This document shows, in pieces, positions 31,146 to 39,291 of a stretch of 42,579 bases of DNA. Within the stretch, counting starts at the first letter, position 1, and each line of letters starts with the position of its first letter. Location: NCBI GenBank assembly GCA_018828585.1, contig JAHJVW010000004.1, positions 1-42,579 on the forward strand. Reading direction: 5' to 3'. The notes beneath the pieces are model-generated. The model did no database searches and had not been told where the DNA came from. It saw only the letters and a program-made list of their open reading frames with translations. The DNA comes from Bacteroidota bacterium. GTDB taxonomy: Bacteria; Bacteroidota; Bacteroidia; Sphingobacteriales; Sphingobacteriaceae. Both the position numbers and the translations under genes were made by a program.

Positions 31146-31730
31146 ATGAGCTATCAAGTAAAAACTGACCAAGAGTTAGTGCACCTATATATTAAAGGAA
31201 AAGAACTTGCCCTTTCTGAACTCATTATCAGACACAAATCACGAATTTATACTTCTATTTATCTTTTAGTGAAAGATGAATATCTAGCCGAAGATATTTT
31301 TCAGGATACTTTTATCAAAGTAATTAAGACTTTAAAAGCAGGGAAATATAATGAGGAAGGAAAATTCTTGCCCTGGGTTTTAAGAATAGGTCATAATTTG
31401 GTGATTGATCATTTTAGACGTGAGAAAAGAAACCCAACTATTACCAATAGTGATGGCTTTGATATCTTTGATGTCTTAGGAATCTACGATGAAAGCATCG
31501 AAGAAAGGATGGTAAAACAACAAACTTATGATGATTTAAAAAAATTAATTCATCTTTTACCTTCAGAACAAAAAGAGGTACTGATTATGCGTCATTATGG
31601 AGAATTGTCTTTTAAAGAAATTGCAGACCTAACCGATGTGAGCATAAACACTGCTCTGGGTCGAATGAGGTACGCCTTGAACAATCTACGTAAGATGATG
31701 ACGGCTAAAGAATTAACTCTGAAAAATTAA
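31146..31730 (+). CDS. ECF-type RNA polymerase sigma factor
   Basis: The 194-residue protein has the two-domain layout of extracytoplasmic-function sigma factors. Region 2 (about 20-95) includes LIIRHKSRIYTSIYLLVKDE, AEDIFQDTFIKVIK and FLPWVLRIGHNLVIDHFRR. Region 4 (about 130-185) includes LLPSEQKEVLIMRHYGELSFKEIADL and the recognition helix with SINTALGRMRYALNNLRK. An AGGAG sequence 5 bp before the ATG is unusual for this phylum and supports strong initiation. No FecR- or RseA-like anti-sigma gene is adjacent; the next gene is a 64-residue acidic protein. It may belong to the constitutively free ECF factors of Bacteroidota. Target promoters are unknown. Confidence 0.93.
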   Translation: MSYQVKTDQELVHLYIKGKELALSELIIRHKSRIYTSIYLLVKDEYLAEDIFQDTFIKVIKTLKAGKYNEEGKFLPWVLRIGHNLVIDHFRREKRNPTITNSDGFDIFDVLGIYDESIEERMVKQQTYDDLKKLIHLLPSEQKEVLIMRHYGELSFKEIADLTDVSINTALGRMRYALNNLRKMMTAKELTLKN

Positions 31731-31805
31731 TTCGCTTTTTTTGTTTTAAATTTAAAATATTCAATTAGGATTGGCGTTTCATTATCATAAAAACTTTAAA
31801 AGCTT

Positions 31806-32000
31806 ATGATAGAAATCTCTACTCCTACTTCAGATTCAGTTTGTAACGATGAGACAGACGGTGACTCCATGTTTTCGAATTTTTCAAAATCAGAGGTTGA
31901 ATTTTATGAGAGTATTAAAGCTCCATTAAATTCATTAGTCAAAGAACCTTCGAAAGAAGTGATTGAAAACGTCTTGAAATTTTCCAAAAATTACACGTAG
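31806..32000 (+). CDS. Small acidic protein downstream of the ECF sigma factor
   Basis: The 64-residue product is acidic at the N terminus (DSVCNDETDGD) and helical at the C terminus (KEPSKEVIENVLKFSKNYT). It has no signal peptide or membrane helix. I recall small proteins with a similar PS-x-x-x-I-x-x-I/V-L-x-F/Y-S ending following ECF sigma genes in other Bacteroidota, but cannot verify this here. It lies 75 bp after the sigma gene and just before a strong terminator, so the two form one transcript. A partner or modulator role for the sigma factor is inference. Confidence 0.65.
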   Translation: MIEISTPTSDSVCNDETDGDSMFSNFSKSEVEFYESIKAPLNSLVKEPSKEVIENVLKFSKNYT

Positions 32001-32003
32001 CTT

Positions 32004-32040
32004 AAAAGGTTGTATCGTATAATATATGATACAACCTTTT
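32004..32040. terminator. Bidirectional terminator, 13-bp perfect stem
   Basis: AAAAGGTTGTATC (32004-32016) pairs with GATACAACCTTTT (32028-32040) around an 11-nt loop. It closes the sigma factor transcript on the plus strand and, being symmetric, also the GH5 gene on the minus strand, whose stop codon it touches. Confidence 0.85.
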
Positions 32041-33028
32041 ATTTATTCAATTCTCTTATTTGGTTTCTTATATAGGATCCAGCAGGCGTTAAATCATCTT
32101 GCTTCCACCTTCCTGTTATTGGTGCACCTGTACTTAAAATAGCTGTAGTTTCTTTTTTGTCAGTGATATTCCAGTTTACCCAACTCAACTTATTGTCTTT
32201 TAACCATTTCATCCAAACTGCATTTTTACCTAAATCGAAAACTCCATCGCCATTAGATTCGCCAACCCCCCATTCCGTTACAAAAAGAGGCAAGGCTTTA
32301 GCTAATGCTTTATCTGCTCTGCTTCTCAAATAATCTTGATGAGTTGGATCAGAAGCATAAAAATGAAATGAATAGGCTATATTTTCAAAGCCTTTCAATG
32401 GATCGTTCGCTACCGTATCCACATCTTGGTCCCAATGTGGAGAACCTACAATCACCAAATTTGAAGTATTTTTTCTGATTTGAGGAATCACTTGAAACGC
32501 ATAATTTTTTACTTCCTGCCAACTTTGTCTTTCAGGTTCATTCCAAATCTCATAAATCATATTTGGGCTATTGGCATATTTTTTTGAAACGTCAGCAAAA
32601 AAATCTTTAGCTTGATCGATATGTAAATTCCCATTATGGTCATGCCAATCCATCAATACATAAATACCATCAGCAATAGCCCTATCTATCACCTTAAAAA
32701 TTAACTCCTTTTGCAGTTTTGGATTTTGAAGATAGCCTCCATCTGGCTGAACAGCCATAGCAACCCTCAAGATATTGATTTTAAAATCTTTCACTAACCA
32801 ATCCACCACATCAGGATTATAATATTTCTGCCCAGCCCAGATGCTCCAAGAAAAGCTAATTCCACGAAGCTCAGGTGGCAAATTATTTTTATCGACTATA
32901 ATTCCATTTTTAACAGCTAAAAGTCCGTGTTTAAGAACGGCAGAATGCTGTGGATTAACCTTTATTTCCTGCGATTTACAACTGCTTAAAAAAATAACAC
33001 ATAAAAAAATGATCTTACATCTAGGCAT
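32039..33028 (-). CDS. GH5 family endoglucanase-like lipoprotein
   Basis: This is a secreted glycoside hydrolase of family 5 (cellulase type). The 329-residue protein starts with a lipoprotein signal ending in FLSSC (Cys17). The TIM-barrel landmarks are RGISFSWSIW, ILRVAMAV, DWHDHNG, the acid/base glutamate in YEIWNEPE (Glu164), SFHFYA, and the nucleophile in FVTEWGVGE (Glu252). Its substrate is probably a beta-1,4-glucan or related glycan. It has no carbohydrate-binding module and no SusC/SusD partners nearby, so it is not part of a visible polysaccharide-utilisation locus. It may act on exopolysaccharide or scavenged glycans. Confidence 0.92.
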   Translation of the reverse strand: MPRCKIIFLCVIFLSSCKSQEIKVNPQHSAVLKHGLLAVKNGIIVDKNNLPPELRGISFSWSIWAGQKYYNPDVVDWLVKDFKINILRVAMAVQPDGGYLQNPKLQKELIFKVIDRAIADGIYVLMDWHDHNGNLHIDQAKDFFADVSKKYANSPNMIYEIWNEPERQSWQEVKNYAFQVIPQIRKNTSNLVIVGSPHWDQDVDTVANDPLKGFENIAYSFHFYASDPTHQDYLRSRADKALAKALPLFVTEWGVGESNGDGVFDLGKNAVWMKWLKDNKLSWVNWNITDKKETTAILSTGAPITGRWKQDDLTPAGSYIRNQIRELNK

Positions 33029-33090
33029 AGTGAAATTATTAAATGAAATATCAACGATTCTTTTTTTGCAAAATAGGATAATAAAGGGAT

Positions 33091-33630
33091 CTAATTCGAA
33101 GCCTTCTCCCTTCTCCTTTTATAAATTTTTACAGCTATCATGATGATAATGGCAAAGGCTGCTAAACCCAACAAACCGTAAATCCAATCGATTGCAGATT
33201 TTAGAATGACAGTAAAAACTATTGCCACCAAAAATATAGTCGCTAACTCATTCCAAAGACGAAGTTGAGTACTTGTCATCCAGAATCTTCCTCGCTTTAA
33301 TTGAGAAATGATATTTTGACAAATGAAATGATAAATTAACAAACCAGCTACAAAAGCTAGTTTAACCCACATCCAATCTGTTTCTAATAGACTTGAATTT
33401 AATTGTAACATTCTCATTCCTGCTGCAACAGCCAATATCATGGCTGGGGTAGTAATGATATTCCAAAGCTTAGATTCCATCACTACGAATTGCTTTTGCA
33501 ATATCGTTCTATCGGGCTCAGGTTTTTCGTTAGCTTCAGTATGGTAAATAAAAAGCCGCACAATATAAAACAGACCTGCCATCCAGCTGACTACAAAAAT
33601 GATGTGAAGGGCAAGTATGTATTGGTACAT
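33091..33630 (-). CDS. hemJ: Protoporphyrinogen oxidase HemJ (UPF0093)
   Basis: HemJ oxidises protoporphyrinogen IX to protoporphyrin IX in organisms lacking HemG or HemY. This 179-residue membrane protein has about four or five helices and the family landmarks: LHIIFVVSWMAGLFYIVRL with a conserved His9, the MESKLW segment, WMWVKLAFVAGLLIYH with Lys90, and the LRLWNE segment. It ends in a basic tail. It is the last gene of the heme cluster, 107 bp after hemE; the gap is filled by a short-word repeat. The location supports HemJ over the related CopD copper proteins. Confidence 0.88.
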   Translation of the reverse strand: MYQYILALHIIFVVSWMAGLFYIVRLFIYHTEANEKPEPDRTILQKQFVVMESKLWNIITTPAMILAVAAGMRMLQLNSSLLETDWMWVKLAFVAGLLIYHFICQNIISQLKRGRFWMTSTQLRLWNELATIFLVAIVFTVILKSAIDWIYGLLGLAAFAIIIMIAVKIYKRRREKASN

Positions 33631-33632
33631 TT

Positions 33633-33735
33633 TTAGTTGTTTAGTTTTTAGTTTGTTAGATGGTTAGATGCTACTTAGTTGATTATAAAATTTTACATTT
33701 CTAAAAAACAATCCACCAAACAAACCAACCATCTA
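33633..33735. repeat. Short-word repeat with inverted halves (hemE-hemJ gap)
   Basis: One side is built of GTTTAG/GTTAGATGG words (about 33636-33678), and the other side carries their complement, AAACAAACCAACCATCTATC (about 33717-33736). Together they can fold into an imperfect hairpin. This is the same style of patch as seen in other gaps of the window. Confidence 0.4.
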
Positions 33736-33736
33736 T

Positions 33737-34762
33737 CTAGTATCTAAACTCTTTCACCACTTCAATGGCATATTTTACATGATCAAAAGGAATATCAGGC
33801 ATGATACCATGACCTAAATTAAAAATAAATCCCTCTTCGCCACGCATTCTTTCAAATAAACGATGAATTCTGTCCTTAATCACATGCTTTTCAGCATATA
33901 AAATATGTGGGTCAAGATTTCCTTGAACAGCAATTCCAGAAGGTAAACGATGTTTGATATCTTTTAAATCTGCATTCCAATCCACAGAAATCACATCAGG
34001 CTTTGCCTCGGCCATTAATGGCGCAAAAACAGAGCTCCCTTTACAAAAAGAAATTACTGGGACATCCTTACGATTTAGTTTAGAGATAATCTCAACATTG
34101 TATTTATGAGAAAACTCTTTATAATCATCCCAACAAAGTGCTAAAGCCCAACTATCGAAAAGCTGAACTGCATTTACGCCTGCGGCAATTTGCAAATTCA
34201 AATAATCAGCAGTTACAGATGCTATTTTACTCAATAATTGATGCGCTAATTTTGGTTCATTATGGATAAAAAGTTTTGTTTTCTTAAAATCTTTTGACGA
34301 ACCACCTTCAATTAAATAACTCATCACTGTAAAAGGAGCTCCAGCAAAACCAATCAAAGGGATAGTTCCGTTTAGTCTTTGTTGAATAACTTTTATCGCA
34401 TCTGCAACATATTGCAATTTATCAATACAATCAACGCGTAAATTATTGATGTCTTTTTCGTTTCTAACTGGGTTTGCGAATTTAGGCCCAACACCTTGTA
34501 TGAAATCTAAATCTCCCCCCATTGCTTCTCCTGTTACCAAGATATCACAGAATAGAATAGCAGCATCAATTCCTAATAAATCAACAGGTAACATGGTTAC
34601 ATCAGCAGCGATTTCTGGAGTTTTACACATCTCTAAAAAAGAGTATTTATTCTTAATCTCCCAATATTCTGGCATAAAACGTCCCGCTTGACGCATCATC
34701 CAAACTGGCGGACGTTCTGTTTTTTCTGAAAATGCAGCTTTGATAAATAAGGAATCTTTCAT
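33737..34762 (-). CDS. hemE: Uroporphyrinogen decarboxylase
   Basis: HemE decarboxylates the four acetate side chains of uroporphyrinogen III to give coproporphyrinogen III, at the branch away from siroheme. The 341-residue protein starts the domain with RPPVWMMRQAGRFMPEYW and has LFCDILVTGEAMG, FAGAPFTVMSYLIEGG and FNLGHGIMPD near the C terminus, all family signatures. Its start overlaps the stop of the TPR gene by 4 bp (ATGA), so it is translated from the same message as the two-component genes upstream. Confidence 0.97.
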   Translation of the reverse strand: MKDSLFIKAAFSEKTERPPVWMMRQAGRFMPEYWEIKNKYSFLEMCKTPEIAADVTMLPVDLLGIDAAILFCDILVTGEAMGGDLDFIQGVGPKFANPVRNEKDINNLRVDCIDKLQYVADAIKVIQQRLNGTIPLIGFAGAPFTVMSYLIEGGSSKDFKKTKLFIHNEPKLAHQLLSKIASVTADYLNLQIAAGVNAVQLFDSWALALCWDDYKEFSHKYNVEIISKLNRKDVPVISFCKGSSVFAPLMAEAKPDVISVDWNADLKDIKHRLPSGIAVQGNLDPHILYAEKHVIKDRIHRLFERMRGEEGFIFNLGHGIMPDIPFDHVKYAIEVVKEFRY

Positions 34763-35274
34763 TTAATTTGTCGTAATTCTTTCTCTATGTTTCTTAAAAT
34801 ACTCTTATATTTTTCGGTTAAAGGGAGTTTCTCGGTTTGATTTATCCAAATCATTCCTTTTTCTTTATCCTTATTTCGCAGACTGATATTTGCCAAATGC
34901 ATGAGCGCAACACCCAAATCACTCGCCCTTAAGCCCATGACTGCAGCTTTTCCTAAATGATATTCCGCATCGGAATAATCCATTTGATTTACAGCGATAT
35001 TTCCGAGTAAAAACTCATAATACGGCTTGCGTCTTTTATTTAAGTATTCAGGATTTTTGATAGTTAAAAGTAAATCCTTTGCTTTCTGATAGTTCTTCAA
35101 CTTATATTGCTTAGCTGCAAGGATTATCGGTCCTTCTTTAAAATAACCCCAAACTACTAAGCCAGCAAGCATAATCCCTAAAGCTGTAATTTCATAAACT
35201 TCGTAGTATCCGGCTAGGGCCGAAACCAAAAGCAACAAAATACAAACTAAAATTCTGGCCTGATTGGTAAACAT
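34759..35274 (-). CDS. Membrane protein with TPR-like repeats
   Basis: The 171-residue protein has two N-terminal membrane helices (about 8-22 and 26-45) and a soluble part with two or three TPR-like helix pairs, such as KNYQKAKDLLLTIKNPEYL, YYEFLLGNIAVNQMDYSDAEYHLGKA and ALMHLANISLRNKDKEKGM. TPR repeats usually mediate protein contacts. The gene starts a few bases before the response regulator stop region (6-bp gap) and overlaps hemE by 4 bp. It could be a scaffold for heme enzymes or for the sensor kinase; neither is shown. I do not know a named family for it. Confidence 0.75.
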   Translation of the reverse strand: MFTNQARILVCILLLLVSALAGYYEVYEITALGIMLAGLVVWGYFKEGPIILAAKQYKLKNYQKAKDLLLTIKNPEYLNKRRKPYYEFLLGNIAVNQMDYSDAEYHLGKAAVMGLRASDLGVALMHLANISLRNKDKEKGMIWINQTEKLPLTEKYKSILRNIEKELRQIK

Positions 35275-35280
35275 TGATAA

Positions 35281-35985
35281 TTAATGCCCGTCCGTAAATT
35301 TATAGCCAACTCCGCGAATAGAATGAAAATAAATAGGATTCTTTTGGTCAGGTTCGAAATACTTTCTAAAAGTCAAAATAAAATTATCAATGGTTCTTGT
35401 TGACGGATAAACATCATAGTTCCAAACGGTCTCCAAAATTTGCTCTCGAGAAACAGCTTCATTCTTTCGCTCAATTAAAAGCTTTAAAAGCATGGTTTCT
35501 TTTTTTGTTAAGGGAGTAATGCTTCCATCGTCATTCTTTAACTCGAAGGAATTGAAGTAGATGGTTTTATCTCCAATTTTATAAGAATTGATTTCTTTCA
35601 AATCATCACCTTTCATGCTTCTTTTAATCAAATTATTGACTCTCAATATCAACTCTTCTAAGTTGAAAGGTTTTGTCAAATAATCATCAGCACCTTTCTT
35701 CAAACCTGTAATTCTGTCCTCTGATGTATTTTTGGCAGTCAAAAACATAATGGGAACTTCACTGTTTTCTAAACGAATAGTTTCAGCTACCTGAAAACCA
35801 TCAATTTCTGGCACCATCACATCTAAAATAATCAAGTTAAATTTCTCTTCTTTATATACTTTAAGTGCTCTTTTACCATCGGTAACGGCTCTTACAAAAA
35901 AGCCCTCTAATTCTAGGTTTAGTTTGATGGCCTCGAGCAAATGCTCTTCGTCTTCCATCAATAAAATTCTTTGTTTAACAGACAT
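35281..35985 (-). CDS. OmpR-family response regulator
   Basis: The ATG at 35985 is preferred because it gives the usual MSVKQRILLMEDEEH start and does not overlap the kinase gene. The 234-residue protein has a receiver domain (1-120) with the acidic pair Glu11/Asp12, the phospho-acceptor Asp55 in LIILDVMVPE, Thr83 and Lys105. It also has a winged-helix output domain (about 135-232) with LTKKETMLLKLLIERK, SREQILETVWNYD and the C-terminal hairpin IRGVGYKF. It should be phosphorylated by the kinase encoded just upstream and bind DNA. Targets are unknown; its location suggests the heme genes. Confidence 0.95.
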   Translation of the reverse strand: MSVKQRILLMEDEEHLLEAIKLNLELEGFFVRAVTDGKRALKVYKEEKFNLIILDVMVPEIDGFQVAETIRLENSEVPIMFLTAKNTSEDRITGLKKGADDYLTKPFNLEELILRVNNLIKRSMKGDDLKEINSYKIGDKTIYFNSFELKNDDGSITPLTKKETMLLKLLIERKNEAVSREQILETVWNYDVYPSTRTIDNFILTFRKYFEPDQKNPIYFHSIRGVGYKFTDGH

Positions 35986-35998
35986 AATCTTTTTTGTT

Positions 35999-36868
35999 TT
36001 AGTTAAATGAAACTTCAAAAACCGTTCCTTTCGGTTGGTTATTTTTAACTTTTATTTGTGCTTGATGATGATCAAGCACCTGCTTCACAATGAACAACCC
36101 TAAACCTGTTCCTTTAGTTTTTCGGGTATCTTCACTCCCTACTCTATAAAATTTATCAAAAATCTTGGGTTTCTCTTCATCAGGAATTCCAATACCCAAA
36201 TCGGCTACTTTAAAACACACTTTTCCGTTTGATTTTCGATGCAGATCAATATGAACTGGCACACAATTACCAGAATATTTTACTGCATTCTCTATTAAAT
36301 TTGTCACTACAGAGGCCATAGCAAACTGATCTCCCGTAATATAAACATTAGGATCAACAGAAGTAATAATTGCTTCTTTGCTACAAACATGAATTTGCAA
36401 ACGAGAAACTATTTTATCAACCAACTCCGATAAATTAAGTTCTTCTTTTGGAAAACTATATGATTTATTTTCAATTTTTGTCGCCAGCAGCATATTCTCG
36501 ACTAAATCATCCAAACGCTCAATATCTAATAATGATTTTCCAATAAAACTCTTTTGCTGCTCTCTATCTAATTCTCGTTTATGAATAGTCTGTAAATAAA
36601 GTTTGATAGAGGCAAGAGGTGATTTTAACTCGTGTGTTACCGATAAAAGGAAATTTTTTTGCTGATGACTAATTTTCTTCTCCTTGTTAATAGCTTGATG
36701 AAGCTTGTAAATTCCAAAAGTCATCAAAGAAATAAATACTAACCCTTCGCCCATTACCATACCTCTTCTGGTAGGTTCTAATTCAATTAATAAAGTTGCC
36801 CACCAAAAAAGCTGAGCAAAAACATAAAAAACTAGACCATAGAATATGGTAATTGGCTTAAACGACAT
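35999..36868 (-). CDS. Sensor histidine kinase
   Basis: The 289-residue kinase has two N-terminal membrane helices (about 5-28 and 39-58) with almost no periplasmic loop between them (about 10 residues), so it probably senses a membrane or cytosolic cue. The phospho-acceptor His79 is in SVTHELKSPLASIKLYL. The ATP-binding domain has VTNLIENAVKYSG, ADLGIGIPDEEKP, FDKFYRV and KGTGLGLFIVKQV. The gene begins 1 bp after hemL ends and is followed by its regulator, so it is embedded in the heme operon. A kinase with such a small sensor region is often called an intramembrane-sensing type. Confidence 0.94.
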   Translation of the reverse strand: MSFKPITIFYGLVFYVFAQLFWWATLLIELEPTRRGMVMGEGLVFISLMTFGIYKLHQAINKEKKISHQQKNFLLSVTHELKSPLASIKLYLQTIHKRELDREQQKSFIGKSLLDIERLDDLVENMLLATKIENKSYSFPKEELNLSELVDKIVSRLQIHVCSKEAIITSVDPNVYITGDQFAMASVVTNLIENAVKYSGNCVPVHIDLHRKSNGKVCFKVADLGIGIPDEEKPKIFDKFYRVGSEDTRKTKGTGLGLFIVKQVLDHHQAQIKVKNNQPKGTVFEVSFN

Positions 36869-36869
36869 C

Positions 36870-38246
36870 TTATTTATTTTTGAACACGATATCTAATGAT
36901 TCAAATATAGCTCTTTTTGCTTTTTCTAAATCTACCTTAGAATGTGCTGCTGAAACAAAGCCTACTTCGTAACCAGAAGGACCTAAATAAATTCCACGAT
37001 TTAGAAGTTCACGGTGCATCAATTTAAATTTATTCATACTTTTTGGGTTTATAGCTTCGGAAGTTTGGATCTTCTCCTGATCTGTAAAAGCAAACCAAAA
37101 GATTGACCCTATTTGAAAAACTCTAAAGTGGTAGTTTTTAGAACTCGCATAACGTTGAATAGCATCAACAAACTGCTCGGTCTTTGTATTTAATTCCTTA
37201 TAAAACCCCGATTTAACTAACTCACTCAATTGAGCAATTCCTGCCGCCATTGCAACAGGATTTCCAGATAAGGTACCTGCTTGATAAACTCCGCCTTCTG
37301 GCGAAATATTAGACATGATTCCAGCACTTGCACCATAAGCACCCACTGGCAAACCACCGCCAATAATCTTTCCATAAGTGACAATGTCAGGTTTGACATC
37401 ATAATAACCTGCTGCCCCTTCAAAACCTACTCTAAATCCCGATATCACCTCATCAAAAATCAACAAAGTGCAGTTTTCATCACAAATCTCTCTCAAGTAT
37501 TCAAGAAAATCTTTATCCTGAAGTAATAAACCATTGTTGGCAGGAATAGGCTCAATAATAACACAAGCAATTTGTTCTTTAAATTGCTCAAAAGCAGCTT
37601 TTACAGCAGCTTTATCATTCAGTGAAATCACTATGGTTTCATCGGCGTAAGCCTTAGGAATTCCAGCCGAAGAAGTTTCTCCAAAAGTCACCAATCCAGA
37701 ACCAGCTTTTACCAATAATGCATCCGTATGCCCATGATAGCATCCTTCAAACTTGATGATTTTATCTCTTTTGGTTACTCCTCTAGCTAATCTAATCGCA
37801 GACATCACTGCTTCAGTACCTGAACTGGTAAATCTTATCTTTTCAATAAAACGATTGTTTTTAATAATCAGTTCCGCCAATTCACTTTCCAAAGCTGTTG
37901 GAGCACCAAAAGTTAAGCCATTTTGCATCACCTCAATTATTTTCTCTCTAATTTTAGGATGATTATGTCCTAAAATTAAAGGTCCCCAAGAACAGCAGAA
38001 ATCTATAAATTCATTTCCATCAGCGTCCCATAGGCGACAACCATCTCCTTTTTCAATAAATAATGGCGTTCCATAAACCGATTTGAAAGCCCTAACCGGA
38101 GAATTTACACCTCCTGGAAAATACTGCTTTGCTTTTTCGTATAATTCTGCAGATTTTTCTCTTGGTATATCTGGCTTATCTCCATAAACCAATTGAATTT
38201 CCTCGTTTTGATTAGCAGTAAATATTTTCTTTATCGAATCGAACAT
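36870..38246 (-). CDS. hemL: Glutamate-1-semialdehyde 2,1-aminomutase
   Basis: HemL converts glutamate-1-semialdehyde to 5-aminolevulinate in the C5 pathway and works directly after HemA. The 458-residue PLP enzyme has FPGGVNSPVRAF (43-54), FTSSGTEAVMSAIRLARG (139-156), LIFDEVISGFR and the PLP lysine in TYGKIIGGGLPVG (Lys293). It is about 27 residues longer than usual at the N terminus: MFDSIKKIFTANQNEE and the following residues precede the normal start around KSAELYEKAK. No internal ATG offers a shorter form near the expected start. It is followed after 1 bp by the histidine kinase gene. Confidence 0.96.
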   Translation of the reverse strand: MFDSIKKIFTANQNEEIQLVYGDKPDIPREKSAELYEKAKQYFPGGVNSPVRAFKSVYGTPLFIEKGDGCRLWDADGNEFIDFCCSWGPLILGHNHPKIREKIIEVMQNGLTFGAPTALESELAELIIKNNRFIEKIRFTSSGTEAVMSAIRLARGVTKRDKIIKFEGCYHGHTDALLVKAGSGLVTFGETSSAGIPKAYADETIVISLNDKAAVKAAFEQFKEQIACVIIEPIPANNGLLLQDKDFLEYLREICDENCTLLIFDEVISGFRVGFEGAAGYYDVKPDIVTYGKIIGGGLPVGAYGASAGIMSNISPEGGVYQAGTLSGNPVAMAAGIAQLSELVKSGFYKELNTKTEQFVDAIQRYASSKNYHFRVFQIGSIFWFAFTDQEKIQTSEAINPKSMNKFKLMHRELLNRGIYLGPSGYEVGFVSAAHSKVDLEKAKRAIFESLDIVFKNK

Positions 38247-38288
38247 TTTTATAAGCTTAACGCTGAAGGCTTAAAGCCAAAAGCGAAT

Positions 38289-39257
38289 TTAAATCCATTT
38301 ATTTTCTAAAACTTCTTTGGCATGATAAGTCAAAATCACGTCTGCACCAGCTCTTTTAATTCCCATCAAAGTTTCAGTAATCGCTCTTTCATCTAACCAG
38401 CCATTTTGAATTGCTGCTTTTACCATCGCATACTCACCACTTACATTGTAAGCTGCTATTGGTAAATCAAAATTATCTTTCATCAACTTAATGATATCTA
38501 AATAAGCTAAAGCTGGCTTTACCATCAGAAAATCTGCACCTTCTTGTGTATCCAAAGTACCTTCTAATAAAGCCTCTTTTTGATTTGCTGGATTCATTTG
38601 GTAAGTTTTTTTATCCCCAAACTTTGGAGCAGAATTTAGTGCATCCCTAAATGGTCCGTAAAAAGCACTTGCATATTTAGCCGTATAAGACATGATAGAA
38701 ATATTGGTAAAACCTTCATTATCTAATGCTTCACGAATGTATTGTACTCTACCATCCATCATATCTGATGGCGCAATAATATCTGCTCCAGCCCTTGCTT
38801 GAGCAACAGCCATATCAGCCAAAATTTGTAAAGTTTTATCGTTAACAACCTCTCCATTTTCTACCAACCCATCATGACCATCAGAGCTATAAGGGTCCAT
38901 AGCTACATCTGTCACTATACAAACTTCTGGAAAATGATTTTTCACTTCTTTAATTGCTCTTAAATAAAGTCCATTTTCATTCACACTCTCAGAAGCTATT
39001 TGATCTTTAAATGATTCCTCGAGATTTGGAAATAAATCAAAAGACTTTAACCCTAATTTTAAGCAGCTTTCAACCTCTTTCAAAAGATGATCAATAGAGT
39101 ATCTATAAATCCCAGGCATTGATTTTACATCAGTCTTTTTATTCTCCCCATCAATAATAAATAATGGAAAAATAAAATCAGAAGCATGTAAATGATGCTC
39201 TTGAACCATTTCCCTGATTACCTGCGATTTCCTATTCCTTCTTGGTCTATTTAACAT
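38289..39257 (-). CDS. hemB: Delta-aminolevulinic acid dehydratase
   Basis: HemB condenses two molecules of 5-aminolevulinate to porphobilinogen. The 322-residue protein has the two Schiff-base lysines, Lys194 in YTAKYASAFYGPFRDA and Lys247 in FLMVKPALAYLDI, and APSDMMDGRV at 162-171. The metal-binding loop is TDVAMDPYSSDGHDG (116-130), with aspartates in place of the zinc-binding cysteines of the animal and yeast enzymes, so a magnesium-dependent form is likely. The length is normal. It lies between hemCD and hemL with gaps of 34 and 42 bp; the latter contains a CTTAAAGC-word repeat. Confidence 0.97.
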   Translation of the reverse strand: MLNRPRRNRKSQVIREMVQEHHLHASDFIFPLFIIDGENKKTDVKSMPGIYRYSIDHLLKEVESCLKLGLKSFDLFPNLEESFKDQIASESVNENGLYLRAIKEVKNHFPEVCIVTDVAMDPYSSDGHDGLVENGEVVNDKTLQILADMAVAQARAGADIIAPSDMMDGRVQYIREALDNEGFTNISIMSYTAKYASAFYGPFRDALNSAPKFGDKKTYQMNPANQKEALLEGTLDTQEGADFLMVKPALAYLDIIKLMKDNFDLPIAAYNVSGEYAMVKAAIQNGWLDERAITETLMGIKRAGADVILTYHAKEVLENKWI

Positions 39258-39291
39258 CTTTTATCCTTGCTCTTTATTCCTTAATCTAAAA

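Noticed and set aside
33091-33130. Extra copy of the leuS-type palindrome near the end of hemJ
   Set aside because: CCTTCTCCCTTCTCC is similar in composition, but no hairpin arm follows; it simply encodes the basic tail RRREKAS.
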